Part shown: positions 43,544 to 52,945 of the stretch, in pieces
How positions within the stretch are numbered: position 1 is the first letter of the stretch
Layout: every line of letters starts with the position of its first letter
Position numbers and translations under genes: made by a program
Assembly (NCBI GenBank): GCA_040776905.1
Contig: JAXGZQ010000001.1
Location: 62,001 to 126,000, forward strand
Direction: 5' to 3'
From: SLHU01 sp009929975
GTDB taxonomy: Bacteria; Bacillota; Clostridia; Saccharofermentanales; UBA5734
DNA: 64,000 nucleotides
The notes under the pieces: model-generated
Told to the model about the DNA's origin: nothing
Seen by the model: the letters and a program-made list of their open reading frames with translations, nothing else
Database searches by the model: none

Positions 43544-45916
43544 TTACAGCATATCAAAGTGGATGCCGCCGTCTTTCAGATCAGCTGAAACGGCGGTTTT
43601 TCCTTCCAGACGCCCGGAAAGCAGCAGGTCAGCCAGCGGGTCTTCCAACAGGCGCTGAATCGTCTTGCGCAGCGGACGGGCCCCATATTTGGCGTCATAG
43701 CCCTTTTCGGCCAGGTGATCCTTGACCAGTTCGGTCACGACAAAGGTCAGGCCCTTGTCCGCCATCTGGCTGATCACTTCCCTGAGCATCAGGTCAACAA
43801 TCTGGCGGATTTCCTCACGTGTCAGTTCCCGGAAGACGATCGTCTCGTCCACACGGTTGAGAAACTCAGGCCGGAACATTTCCTTAAGCACGGTCTGCAC
43901 CCGGCTTTCGAGCGCGACATAGCCGTCGCTGCCAAATCCGAATGTGTTGGCTTTGAGCGTGGTCCCGGCATTCGATGTCATGATGATGATTGTGTTCTCG
44001 AAATTAACCATACGGCCATGGCTGTCGGTCAGACGGCCGTCATCGAGTATCTGCAGCAGCATATTGAAGACATCGGCATGCGCCTTCTCGATCTCATCAA
44101 GCAGGATGACGCTGTATGGCTTGCGCCTGATCTTCTCAGTCAGCTGGCCGCCGTCATCGTAACCGACATAGCCGGGCGGCGAACCGATCAGCTTGCTGAC
44201 GGTGTGCGGCTCCATGAATTCGGACATATCAAGCCGGACCATCGCGTCTTCACTGTCAAACATCACTTCAGCGACAGCCTTGACAAGTTCGGTCTTGCCG
44301 ACGCCGGTCGGTCCGACAAAGATAAAGGACGCCGGTTTATGCCGCTTGCCGAAACCGGCACGCTGACGGCGGATCGCCCGGGCCAGCGCGGAAACCGCCT
44401 GGTCCTGTCCGATCACCCGTTCATGCAGCCGCTCTTCCAGCTGCATCAGCTTGATCGATTCCGTTTCACTGATCCGCTGGACGGGAATGCCGGTCCACAT
44501 CTCAATCACATGAGCGATATCTTCAGCGGTGATGGCGGTCGGCTGGCTGCTTTTCTGCAGTTCGCCAAGTTCATCTCTGGCACGCAGCAGACGCGACTTG
44601 AGTTCAGCCTGCTGTTCATAGAGATGGACATCTTCCGGGCTGCTGCCGATACGCGCTTCCAGAGTTTCCTGCTCCTGTTCCAGTTCGCTGACCAAGCTGG
44701 ACTGCTGTTTCAAATCGATCAGCTGGGTATCGCTGAGATTGGCGCGTGATCCGGCCTCATCGAGCAGGTCAATCGCCTTGTCCGGCAGAAAACGGTCGGT
44801 AATATAACGTTCTGACATCCTGACGGCCTGTTCAATGATACCATCCGAATAGGTCACATGATGGTGTGTTTCATAGTAATCGCGGATGCCCTTGAGAATC
44901 TCGATCGTATCGCTGATGGACGGCTCATCGACCATCACCTTCTGGAAACGGCGTTCCAGGGCGGAGTCCTTTTCGATGAAGCGGCGGTATTCATCCAGCG
45001 TGGTTGAGCCGATGACCCGGATCTCACCTTTGGCCAGGGCGGGTTTGAGGATATTGGCAGCATTCATCGCGCCTTCAGCGTCACCGGCGCCCATGATATT
45101 ATGCAGTTCATCAATGACCATGATCACATTGCCGGAGCGGCGGGCATCATCAACCACACCTTTCATCCGGCTTTCAAACTGGCCGCGGAACTGGGTTCCG
45201 GCCACCATCGCGGTCATGTCCAGCAGATAGACTTCCTGGTCAAGCAGCTTCGCCGGTACCTCACCGGCATGGATCTTGACCGCCAGGCCTTCCGCGATCG
45301 CCGTCTTGCCGACACCGGGCTCACCGAGAAGGACCGGGTTGTTCTTCGCCCGGCGGTTGAGAATCTGGATGACGCGGGCCAGCTCTTTTTCCCGGCCGAT
45401 AATCCGGTCGATGCGGCCTTCCGCGGCACGCAGGGTCAGATTCGTGCCGAACTGGTCGAGAAACTTGCGTTTCTTATCCGGCCGGCTCTTGCCATTGGCC
45501 CGGCCGCGCTCCTGCTGGCGGGTATCCGGAACTTCATCGGACTCGCTGCCGACAGAAGCGGGCAGCAGCTGATTGGGCAGATCACCCTCGCCGTCTTCAT
45601 CGTCCTGATCTTCCATGGTATCATCCGACACCAGTTCGCTTAAGGCCTCCATATCCAGACTGCCGCTGATCAGCGACTTGAACAGAGCTTCCGGGCTCTG
45701 CCCGTCCATCTGCGACATCACGCTGTTCATCCGTTCGGTCAGTTCATCGATATTGCTGTCATTGATACCGGCTTTGGCGAACAGTTCATCCATTCCCCCC
45801 AGCCCGGTCCGATAGGCACACTTCAGGCACAGTCCCTCGCTGATGCGGCGGCCGTTCTCAAAGCGGGTCGTAAACACGACCGCGACATTTTTTTTACACA
45901 TTACACATTTTGCCAT
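43544..45916 (-). CDS. Clp-family AAA+ unfoldase with N-terminal zinc finger (ClpE-like)
   Basis: A 790-residue double AAA+ ATPase. The first 40 residues hold a zinc finger, C4-x2-C7 and C30-x2-C33, as in ClpE, in place of the double Clp N domain of ClpC. The first ATPase has Walker A GEPGVGKT and the second GPTGVGKTE with sensor and SPPGYVGYD pore residues. The linker of about 60 residues between them (around EQEQETLEARIG) is a short coiled coil. It would feed substrates to ClpP under stress. The start at 45916 has AAAGGA upstream; the longer frame from 45970 does not. It follows uvrA after 63 bases and probably shares its transcript. Confidence 0.9.
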   Translation of the reverse strand: MAKCVMCKKNVAVVFTTRFENGRRISEGLCLKCAYRTGLGGMDELFAKAGINDSNIDELTERMNSVMSQMDGQSPEALFKSLISGSLDMEALSELVSDDTMEDQDDEDGEGDLPNQLLPASVGSESDEVPDTRQQERGRANGKSRPDKKRKFLDQFGTNLTLRAAEGRIDRIIGREKELARVIQILNRRAKNNPVLLGEPGVGKTAIAEGLAVKIHAGEVPAKLLDQEVYLLDMTAMVAGTQFRGQFESRMKGVVDDARRSGNVIMVIDELHNIMGAGDAEGAMNAANILKPALAKGEIRVIGSTTLDEYRRFIEKDSALERRFQKVMVDEPSISDTIEILKGIRDYYETHHHVTYSDGIIEQAVRMSERYITDRFLPDKAIDLLDEAGSRANLSDTQLIDLKQQSSLVSELEQEQETLEARIGSSPEDVHLYEQQAELKSRLLRARDELGELQKSSQPTAITAEDIAHVIEMWTGIPVQRISETESIKLMQLEERLHERVIGQDQAVSALARAIRRQRAGFGKRHKPASFIFVGPTGVGKTELVKAVAEVMFDSEDAMVRLDMSEFMEPHTVSKLIGSPPGYVGYDDGGQLTEKIRRKPYSVILLDEIEKAHADVFNMLLQILDDGRLTDSHGRMVNFENTIIIMTSNAGTTLKANTFGFGSDGYVALESRVQTVLKEMFRPEFLNRVDETIVFRELTREEIRQIVDLMLREVISQMADKGLTFVVTELVKDHLAEKGYDAKYGARPLRKTIQRLLEDPLADLLLSGRLEGKTAVSADLKDGGIHFDML

Positions 45917-45979
45917 GATGGTTCCTTTACCGACCTGAGTCATGCCGGTCAACACCGGTGCCTGACTCAAATCATTCGA

Positions 45980-48895
45980 TTACTTTCGGCTGGTCTGGCG
46001 CTTCCTGCGGCCGGGCTGGCCGGGGTGCGGGCTGGCCGTTTCACGATTTTCCAGTACTTTTTTCAGATATCGGCCGGTATGTGAGGCCTCGATGCCGGCC
46101 ACCTGTTCAGGTGTCCCGGCCGCGACGAGTTCGCCCCCGGCTTCACCGCCTTCCGGCCCCAGATCGATCACATAATCCGCTGTTTTGATCACATCAAGAT
46201 TGTGCTCAATGACCAAAACGGTATTACCATTTTCAGTTAATCGGCTGAGAATGTCAACCAGCTTATGAACATCGGCGACATGCAGCCCGGTTGTCGGTTC
46301 ATCGAGGATATAGAAGGTCTGGCCGGTTCCCCGCCGCGAAAGTTCAGTCGCCAGCTTGACCCGCTGTGCCTCGCCGCCGGACAGCTGGGTCGACGGCTGG
46401 CCGAGCCGGATATAGCCCAGGCCGACTTCAAACAGCGTTTGCAGTTTGCGTTTGATCCGCGGGATATTCTCGAAGAAGCCCAGCGCTTCTTCCACCGTCA
46501 TCTCCAGGACATCGGCGATACTTTTGCCGCCATAGAGGACTTCCAGTGTCTCACGGTTATAGCGACGGCCTTTGCAGACATCGCAGGCCACATAGATATC
46601 CGGCAGAAACTGCATCTCAATCCGGTTGACGCCATCGCCCTTGCAGGCCTCGCAGCGTCCGCCCTTCACATTGAAACTGAAGCGTCCGGCCTTGTAGCCG
46701 CGGGCCCTCGCGCCCTGGGTGCGGGTGAACAGGTCGCGGATCAGGTCAAAGGTCCCGGTATACGTCGCCGGGTTCGAACGCGGCGTGCGGCCGATCGGCG
46801 ACTGGTCAATGGCAATGACTTTATCCAGATGCTCCAGCCCCTCGATCGCGTCACAAGCTCCGGGATAGCGCCGGGCTCCATTCAGCGCGCTGGCCAGCTT
46901 CTTGAGAATGATGCCGTTGACCAGAGAGCTTTTGCCTGAACCGGACACGCCGGTCACACAGGTCATGACGCCGAGCGGGATGGCGACATCAATCTTCTTC
47001 AGGTTGTTTTCCGCCGCGCCGCGCACCGTCAGCCAGTGGCCGTTGCCGGTTCTGCGCGTCAGGGGAACTTCGATCCGGCGCTGGCCGCATAGATACTGGC
47101 CGGTGATCGATTCCGGACAGGCGATGATCTGGTCAATGGTTCCGGTCGCGACCACCTCGCCGCCATGCTCGCCGGCACCCGGTCCCATATCAACGATATG
47201 ATCAGCCTCACGCATCGTTTCCTCGTCATGCTCGACCACCAGCACGGTATTGCCCAGGTCGCGCAGATGCTTGAGTGTCGTGAGCAGCCGGTAATTGTCC
47301 CGCTGATGCAGGCCGATGCTCGGCTCATCCAGGATATAGAGAACTCCCATCAGGCCGGAGCCGATCTGTGTGGCCAGGCGGATCCGCTGCGCTTCACCGC
47401 CGGACAGGGTCGCCGAGGCACGAGCCAGCGTCATATAGTCGAGGCCGACATTGATCAGAAAGCCAAGCCGGGCATCAATCTCCTTGCGGATCTCCGCCGC
47501 GATCTGGGTCTGGCGCGGCGTCAGCTCGGTCCGGGCCAGCACTTCACGGATTTTGCGGATCGGCTGGATGGTCAGCTCATGGATATTCAGGTCATTGATC
47601 CGCACTGCGAGGCTCTCCGGCTTGAGCCGCGCGCCATGGCAGACCGGACAGGGGGTTTCTGACATAAACTGCTCATAATACTCCTTCATGCCGTCCGAAC
47701 TGGTTTCGCGGTACCGCTTTTCCAGGCTCGGGACCACACCGATCCAGTCGCTGCGGTAGATACTGCCGCGATTGTACTTGGAATTGGATGTATCGACATT
47801 CAGAATCTCACCCTGGTTGCCGAACATGATCAGGTCACGGATCCGCTGCGGCAGCTTCTCGAACGGGGTATCAAGATCGAAACGGTACCGGGCCGACAAG
47901 GCATCAATAAACGACCGGGCCCAGCTGCCGCGGTCCGCGAAATTCCAGCCTCCGGCACGGATCGCGCCTTCGTTCAGCGACAGCTTCGGATCATGGATCA
48001 CCAGCTCCGGGTCGATATGGGTCATCTGGCCGAGGCCGGTGCATTCCGGACAGGCGCCATAGGGATTGTTAAAGGAAAACATACGCGGCGTGATCTCCTG
48101 CAGACTGATATTGCAGTGATGGCAGGCGAAATTCTGCGAGAAGACCCGTTCAATGGCCTCTTCCGGTTCCTGATCCGGCTGGCGGATCTCCACCAGCAGC
48201 AGGCCGTCCGACAGCTTCAGCGCCGCCTCCGTTGAGTCGGTCAGCCGGCGCCGCAGATCCGGCCGCATGATCAGCCGGTCAACGACCACTTCGATGGAGT
48301 GGCGGATATTGCGCTCGAGGGTGATGTCGTCCTCGAGCTCGCGGTACTCCCCGTCAATCCGCACCCGGACATAGCCGGCCTTGCGGAAATCATCGAGCAG
48401 TTTCTGAAACTCACCTTTACGCCCGCGCACCGCCGGCGACATGATGATCAGCCGTGTGCCCTCCGGGTAGCCCTCGAGATGATCGATGATCTGATCCACC
48501 GTCTGGCGGTCGATCAGGCGGCCGCACTGCGGACAGTGCGGCGTCCCGACCCGGGCGTAGAGGAGGCGCAGGTAATCGTAGATTTCCGTCACCGTTCCCA
48601 CGGTTGAGCGCGGGTTGCGGCTGGTCGTTTTCTGGTCGATGGCGATCGCCGGCGACAGGCCGTCGATATGATCGACATCCGGTTTTTCCATCTGGCCGAG
48701 AAACTGCCGCGCATAGGAGGACAGCGACTCGACATAGCGCCGCTGTCCTTCAGCGTAGATCGTATCAAAGGCGAGCGAAGATTTGCCCGACCCCGATAAT
48801 CCTGTCAGAACCACCAGACGGTCACGGGGAATGTCAAGATTGATGTTTTTCAGATTGTGCACGCGTGCACCCTGGATATGAATCGCCGACTGCAT
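45980..48895 (-). CDS. uvrA: Excinuclease ABC subunit UvrA
   Basis: A 971-residue DNA damage sensor of nucleotide excision repair. Two ABC ATPase halves carry Walker A GLSGSGKSSLAFDTIY and GVSGSGKSSLVNG and signatures LSGGEAQRIRLA and LSGGEAQRVKLA. Zinc-binding cysteine pairs CHHC/CPEC and CEAC/CDVC are in place. The start at 48895 (MQSAIHIQGA) follows AGGAAAGG; the longer frame from 48949 crosses the -10 box. uvrB is not adjacent in the window. Confidence 0.97.
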   Translation of the reverse strand: MQSAIHIQGARVHNLKNINLDIPRDRLVVLTGLSGSGKSSLAFDTIYAEGQRRYVESLSSYARQFLGQMEKPDVDHIDGLSPAIAIDQKTTSRNPRSTVGTVTEIYDYLRLLYARVGTPHCPQCGRLIDRQTVDQIIDHLEGYPEGTRLIIMSPAVRGRKGEFQKLLDDFRKAGYVRVRIDGEYRELEDDITLERNIRHSIEVVVDRLIMRPDLRRRLTDSTEAALKLSDGLLLVEIRQPDQEPEEAIERVFSQNFACHHCNISLQEITPRMFSFNNPYGACPECTGLGQMTHIDPELVIHDPKLSLNEGAIRAGGWNFADRGSWARSFIDALSARYRFDLDTPFEKLPQRIRDLIMFGNQGEILNVDTSNSKYNRGSIYRSDWIGVVPSLEKRYRETSSDGMKEYYEQFMSETPCPVCHGARLKPESLAVRINDLNIHELTIQPIRKIREVLARTELTPRQTQIAAEIRKEIDARLGFLINVGLDYMTLARASATLSGGEAQRIRLATQIGSGLMGVLYILDEPSIGLHQRDNYRLLTTLKHLRDLGNTVLVVEHDEETMREADHIVDMGPGAGEHGGEVVATGTIDQIIACPESITGQYLCGQRRIEVPLTRRTGNGHWLTVRGAAENNLKKIDVAIPLGVMTCVTGVSGSGKSSLVNGIILKKLASALNGARRYPGACDAIEGLEHLDKVIAIDQSPIGRTPRSNPATYTGTFDLIRDLFTRTQGARARGYKAGRFSFNVKGGRCEACKGDGVNRIEMQFLPDIYVACDVCKGRRYNRETLEVLYGGKSIADVLEMTVEEALGFFENIPRIKRKLQTLFEVGLGYIRLGQPSTQLSGGEAQRVKLATELSRRGTGQTFYILDEPTTGLHVADVHKLVDILSRLTENGNTVLVIEHNLDVIKTADYVIDLGPEGGEAGGELVAAGTPEQVAGIEASHTGRYLKKVLENRETASPHPGQPGRRKRQTSRK

Positions 48896-48931
48896 AGTGT
48901 CCCTTTCCTGCTCAGACGGATGAAAAGCAAA

Positions 48932-48972
48932 CATATGATCTTTTAGCATTATAGCATCCGGAAGATCATATG
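48932..48972. promoter_or_regulatory. uvrA promoter region with an 11-bp inverted repeat around the -10 box
   Basis: CATATGATCTT (48932-48942) and its exact complement AAGATCATATG (48962-48972) flank a perfect reverse-strand TATAAT (48948-48953). The left arm AAACATATGATC resembles the Gram-positive LexA box CGAACNNNNGTTCG with a few mismatches. The -35 region TGTGCA is weak. Repressor control is an inference from position. Confidence 0.55.
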
Positions 48973-49066
48973 CACAGCATCCTATTGTATCACAAGCACC
49001 CTTCTCGCGACAGTTTCCGGCGAATCATTCACAGTTGGGAAATAAACATTTTATCCTGTGGTCATA

Positions 49067-49095
49067 TTGCGCGGTGCGATCAGACATGCTATAAT
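49067..49095 (+). promoter_or_regulatory. Promoter of tRNA-Glu
   Basis: TTGCGC (49067-49072), 17-base spacer, perfect TATAAT (49090-49095), 15 bases before the tRNA. Confidence 0.7.
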
Positions 49096-49109
49096 TACCA
49101 ACGCTGCCC

Positions 49110-49184
49110 GGCCCTATAGTCAAGCGGTCAAGACGCCGCCCTCTCAAGGCGGAAACAGGAGTTCGATTCTCCTTAGGGTCACCA
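49110..49184 (+). tRNA. tRNA-Glu (anticodon CTC)
   Basis: Acceptor GGCCCTA/TAGGGTC with one G-T pair, anticodon stem CCGCC/GGCGG around loop CTCTCAA giving CTC, T arm AGGAGTTCGATTCTCCT, discriminator A and encoded CCA. Confidence 0.97.
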
Positions 49185-49212
49185 AAAAGCCTCCCTTGCG
49201 GGAGGCTTTTTC
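49185..49212. terminator. Two-way terminator after tRNA-Glu and citrate synthase
   Basis: AAAAAGCCTCCC-TTGC-GGGAGGCTTTTT, a 12-base-pair perfect stem. It ends the tRNA on the forward strand and the citrate synthase transcript on the reverse strand. Confidence 0.9.
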
Positions 49213-49244
49213 TTTTGCAATCAGTTAGGGTCTCCGGCATCGCT

Positions 49245-50603
49245 TCAGCCCCGCTTGTCCATCTCAACGTATTTTCTGCGCTTGACCACGCTCTTGTACG
49301 CCGGGCGCATGATGCGTCCTCCGCTGACAAGTTCTTCAATCCGGTGCGCGCTCCAGCCACTGATCCGGGCAATGGCGAAAATAGGTGTGAACAGTTCCTG
49401 GGGAATCCCCAGCATGTCATAGATGAATCCGGAATAGAAGTCGACATTGGCGCAGACGATCTTGTCGTTATGCTTGAAAGTGCGGAACACTTCCGGCGCC
49501 ATCCGCTCGGTCAGGGTATACAGTTCGTACTCCTCTTCCCGGCCGGCTTCATACGCCAGCGAGCGTGCGTAGTCACGCAGCAGCTTGGTCCTCGGATCAG
49601 ACAGCGTGTAGACAGCATGGCCGATTCCATAAATCAGACCGCTTTTATCAAAGGCTTCCTTATTGAGCACCCGCGTCAGATAATCAGCGATTTCCATCTC
49701 ATTGCGCCAGCTGCGCACTTCCTGCTTGAGATCCTTCATCATCGCGAAGGCCTGGCTGCTCGCGCCGCCGTGCTGAGGCCCTTTCAGGGAGCCGATCGCG
49801 GCCGCGATTACCGAGAAGGTATCGGATCCGGTCGAGCTGACCGCATGGGTGACGAAGCTCGAGTTGTTGCCGCCGCCATGTTCCGCGTGCAGGACCAGCG
49901 CGAGGTCAAGAATGCGGGCTTCCAGCTCAGTGTACTGGCCGTCGGGACGAATCATGTGCAGGATGTTTTCCGCGGTGGACAGATTCGGCATCGGCGCATG
50001 GAGAAAGAGGCTCTGCTTATCCACATAATGGCTCTTCGCCATATAGCCATAGGACGCGAGGATCGGGAAACGGGCAATCAGCTGAATGCAGTGCCGCAGA
50101 ACATGTTCAATTTTCAGGCTGTCCGGATTCTCATCATACGTATAAAGCGCGAGAACCGTCCGGGCCAGCTTGTTCATGATGTCACGGCTCGGTGCCTTGA
50201 GAATCATGTCCTCGGTGAATCCTTCCGGCAGATCACGATACGATCCCAGCAGCTCATTGAACTGGGCCAGCTGCCTTTCCGTCGGCAGCTCGCCGAACAA
50301 TAGCAGATAGGTTGTTTCTTCAAAGCCGAACCGCTTCTGATGATAAAACCCGTTCACCAGGTCTGATATGGCGATGCCCCGGTAATACAGACGTCCCTCA
50401 ACCGGAATCCGGTCGGCGTCGTCCATGACATAGGAAAATACTTCGCCGACTTCGGTCAGACCGACGAGCACGCCGGTTCCGTCGTCATTACGCAGTCCCC
50501 GCTTAACACTGTACCGTTCGTATAGCTTCGGATCGATCCGGTTATGGGCGGCAGAATCTTCCGCGAGCTCATGGATCAATTGATATCTGGTTTGATCATC
50601 CAT
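49245..50603 (-). CDS. Citrate synthase
   Basis: A 452-residue enzyme condensing acetyl-CoA and oxaloacetate. Active-site His residues are in HAEHGGGNNSSFVTHAVSS and YGIGHAVYTLSDPR, with the catalytic Asp region downstream near NVDFYSGFIYDMLGIP. The protein has an N-terminal extension of about 50 residues compared with the shortest forms, as seen in clostridial type enzymes. AGGAGG precedes the ATG. The aconitase gene lies 242 bases upstream in the same direction, so the pair provides the first steps from oxaloacetate to isocitrate, most likely for glutamate synthesis. The gap between them holds no gene I can support. Confidence 0.94.
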   Translation of the reverse strand: MDDQTRYQLIHELAEDSAAHNRIDPKLYERYSVKRGLRNDDGTGVLVGLTEVGEVFSYVMDDADRIPVEGRLYYRGIAISDLVNGFYHQKRFGFEETTYLLLFGELPTERQLAQFNELLGSYRDLPEGFTEDMILKAPSRDIMNKLARTVLALYTYDENPDSLKIEHVLRHCIQLIARFPILASYGYMAKSHYVDKQSLFLHAPMPNLSTAENILHMIRPDGQYTELEARILDLALVLHAEHGGGNNSSFVTHAVSSTGSDTFSVIAAAIGSLKGPQHGGASSQAFAMMKDLKQEVRSWRNEMEIADYLTRVLNKEAFDKSGLIYGIGHAVYTLSDPRTKLLRDYARSLAYEAGREEEYELYTLTERMAPEVFRTFKHNDKIVCANVDFYSGFIYDMLGIPQELFTPIFAIARISGWSAHRIEELVSGGRIMRPAYKSVVKRRKYVEMDKRG

Positions 50604-50845
50604 CGTGAATAACCTCCTGTTCCTCTATCCGCAGCCGCTTCGGACTGCTGGTTTTTCGTGGTCACGTGACGGCGGAATCACCTCTGCCGCTGAGCGCGGT
50701 CCATGAATCCGTTCTGAATCCGCGTCCGCCGATACGGCAGACTTATCGGGTTTATCGACATAAGAATCGTGTACTCTGCTGAAGGGTGGCAAACGGCCTG
50801 CCGCAGCCGGGACACCGGGTGTACCGTGACGGACAGCCGTCTTTA

Positions 50846-52777
50846 TTATACCCCCTTCGTGTAGTTGAGCAAACCACCGGCCAGGAGGATATCCGCCTGC
50901 CTCGGTGACAGCGGCAGGACCGCCTCGATCGAGCGGGACTTTGTCTGGTTGTGAATCCAGACCGGTTCACCCCGGACACAGCCGCGGATCTGCTCCTCCG
51001 GATGATCGATGCACAGTTCATCCATCCGGTCGATGGTGTCGTAGTCGGCCGCATCGGCAAACGTCAGTGGCAGGATACCGTTATTGATCAGGTTGGCCAG
51101 GTGGATACGGGCAAATGATATCGCCAGGACCGCCCGGATGCCAAGCTGCAGCGGAGCCAGCGCCGCGTGTTCACGGCTGGAGCCCTGTCCGTAGTTGGAT
51201 CCGGCGATGACCATCCCGCCGCCTTCCGCCCTGGCCCGTGCCGGAAACTCCGGATCACAGGGTGTCAGGCAATAGTCGGCCAGATACGGAACATTGGAGC
51301 GATACGGCAGCAGTTTGGCGGTTGACGGCATGATGTGATCGGTTGTGATATTATCCTCAACTTTGATCAGGGCTTTGCCGCAGATCTCGCCCCGCACCGG
51401 CCGGTTGAGCGGAAACGGCTGGATATTCGGTCCGCGCAGCACCTCAACAGCTGAAGCATCCGCGGCCGGAGCCAGTATCATATTGTCATTGACCAGGAAA
51501 TGGTCCGGCATCTCGATCCGGGGCATCGCCCCGAGATCCCGTGGGTCGGTCAGGACGCCGCTCAGCGCGCTGGCCGCGGCGGTTTCCGGGCTGACCAGAT
51601 AAACCTGTGCCGAGGCCGTGCCGGAGCGTCCGAAAAAGTTGCGGTTATTGGTGCGCAGGGATATCGCGTTGGACCGCGGTGACTGGCCCATTCCAATGCA
51701 GGGGCCGCAGGCGGATTCCAGAATACGCGCTCCGGCCGCGATCATATCGGCCAGCGCGCCGCATTCAGCCAGCATGTTGAGCACCTGTTTTGATCCCGGC
51801 GCGATGACCAGCGAGACATCGGGATGCACCGTCTGTCCCTTGAGAACCGCCGCGGTTTTCAGCATGTCCATCAGTGATGAGTTGGTGCAGCTGCCGATCG
51901 CGACCTGGTCCACATGGATCGGGCCGGCTTCCCTGACGGATTTAACCCGGTCAGGACTGTGCGGGCAGGCGGTCAGCGGTTCGAGCGTTGAAAGATCAAT
52001 CGCCAGTTCCTCATCATAGACCGCGTCTTCGTCCGCGGCCAGCGGCTGCCAGTCGTCCGCACGATCCTGTGCCTTGAGGAAGGCCAGGGTCACATCATCA
52101 CTGGGGAAAATCGAGGTTGTCGCACCCAGTTCAGCGCCCATATTGGTGATCGTGGCCCGTTCCGGGACGGACAGGCCACTCAGGCCGTCACCGGCATATT
52201 CGATGATCCTGCCGACGCCGCCTTTGACAGACATCCGCCGTAGAACTTCCAGGATGATGTCCTTGGCACTGACCCAGGGCTGCAGTTTTCCGATCAGGTT
52301 GATACGGACCATCTGCGGCATAGTCAGATAATACGGGCCCCCGCCCATGGCGACGGCGACATCCAGCCCGCCGGCACCGATCGCCAGCATACCGATTCCA
52401 CCGCAGGTCGGTGTGTGGCTGTCGGATCCAAGCAGTGTTTTGCCGGGTTTGCCGAAGCGTTCGATATGGACCTGATGGCACACTCCGTTGCCGGGACGGG
52501 AAAAACGGATCCCGTGCTTACTGGCGACTGTTTGGATATAAGCATGATCATCGGCGTTCTCAAAGCCGGTCTGCAAGGTGTTGTGATCGATATAGGCCAC
52601 TGACAACTCAGTTTTGACGCGCGGAATATCCATGGCCTCAAATTGCAGGTAGGCCATCGTGCCGGTTGAATCCTGTGTCAGTGTCTGGTCAATCCGGATG
52701 GCGATCTCATTTCCGACAGACATATCACCACTGATCAGGTGATGCTTGATGATTTTCTGAGCGGCTGTTAATCCCAT
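50846..52777 (-). CDS. Aconitate hydratase (aconitase)
   Basis: A 643-residue iron-sulfur enzyme of the shorter bacterial/mitochondrial-like type. The cluster cysteines appear in IGSCTNSSLMDM and ESACGPCIGMG. The substrate-binding segment GSDSHTPTCGGIGMLAIGAG and the swivel domain GSNYGQGSSREHAAL are clear. The start at 52777 (MGLTAAQK) follows GGAGG; the longer frame from 52873 covers the promoter. It precedes citrate synthase. Isocitrate dehydrogenase is not in the window. Confidence 0.95.
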   Translation of the reverse strand: MGLTAAQKIIKHHLISGDMSVGNEIAIRIDQTLTQDSTGTMAYLQFEAMDIPRVKTELSVAYIDHNTLQTGFENADDHAYIQTVASKHGIRFSRPGNGVCHQVHIERFGKPGKTLLGSDSHTPTCGGIGMLAIGAGGLDVAVAMGGGPYYLTMPQMVRINLIGKLQPWVSAKDIILEVLRRMSVKGGVGRIIEYAGDGLSGLSVPERATITNMGAELGATTSIFPSDDVTLAFLKAQDRADDWQPLAADEDAVYDEELAIDLSTLEPLTACPHSPDRVKSVREAGPIHVDQVAIGSCTNSSLMDMLKTAAVLKGQTVHPDVSLVIAPGSKQVLNMLAECGALADMIAAGARILESACGPCIGMGQSPRSNAISLRTNNRNFFGRSGTASAQVYLVSPETAAASALSGVLTDPRDLGAMPRIEMPDHFLVNDNMILAPAADASAVEVLRGPNIQPFPLNRPVRGEICGKALIKVEDNITTDHIMPSTAKLLPYRSNVPYLADYCLTPCDPEFPARARAEGGGMVIAGSNYGQGSSREHAALAPLQLGIRAVLAISFARIHLANLINNGILPLTFADAADYDTIDRMDELCIDHPEEQIRGCVRGEPVWIHNQTKSRSIEAVLPLSPRQADILLAGGLLNYTKGV

Positions 52778-52816
52778 GATAGATCCTCCGAAAAGCTGTT
52801 GCACAATTTTCCTTTC

Positions 52817-52846
52817 ATTATCATGCATAATCAGCATTTCTGTCAA
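52817..52846 (-). promoter_or_regulatory. Promoter of the aconitase gene
   Basis: Perfect TTGACA (52841-52846), 18-base spacer, GATAAT (52817-52822), 40 bases before the start. Confidence 0.7.
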
Positions 52847-52864
52847 CCATGGACGAACAAAATA

Positions 52865-52893
52865 AACCGCCATACCCCTGTTTTCTGGCGGTT
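52865..52893 (-). terminator. Terminator of the potassium uptake operon
   Basis: Eight-base-pair stem AACCGCCA/TGGCGGTT with a 13-base loop, followed on the reverse strand by TATTTTG. It stands between the KtrB stop and the aconitase promoter. Confidence 0.7.
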
Positions 52894-52945
52894 ATATGAC
52901 CATTGTGATTTTCTTTATGCAGGAATCATTTTCTTTACTTGCGGA

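Noticed and set aside
50604..50845. CPSRYTRCPGCGRPF zinc-ribbon-like stretch and an open frame between aconitase and citrate synthase
   Set aside because: It lies at the end of a frame otherwise antisense or out of phase to aconitase, with no start codon or ribosome binding site of its own.
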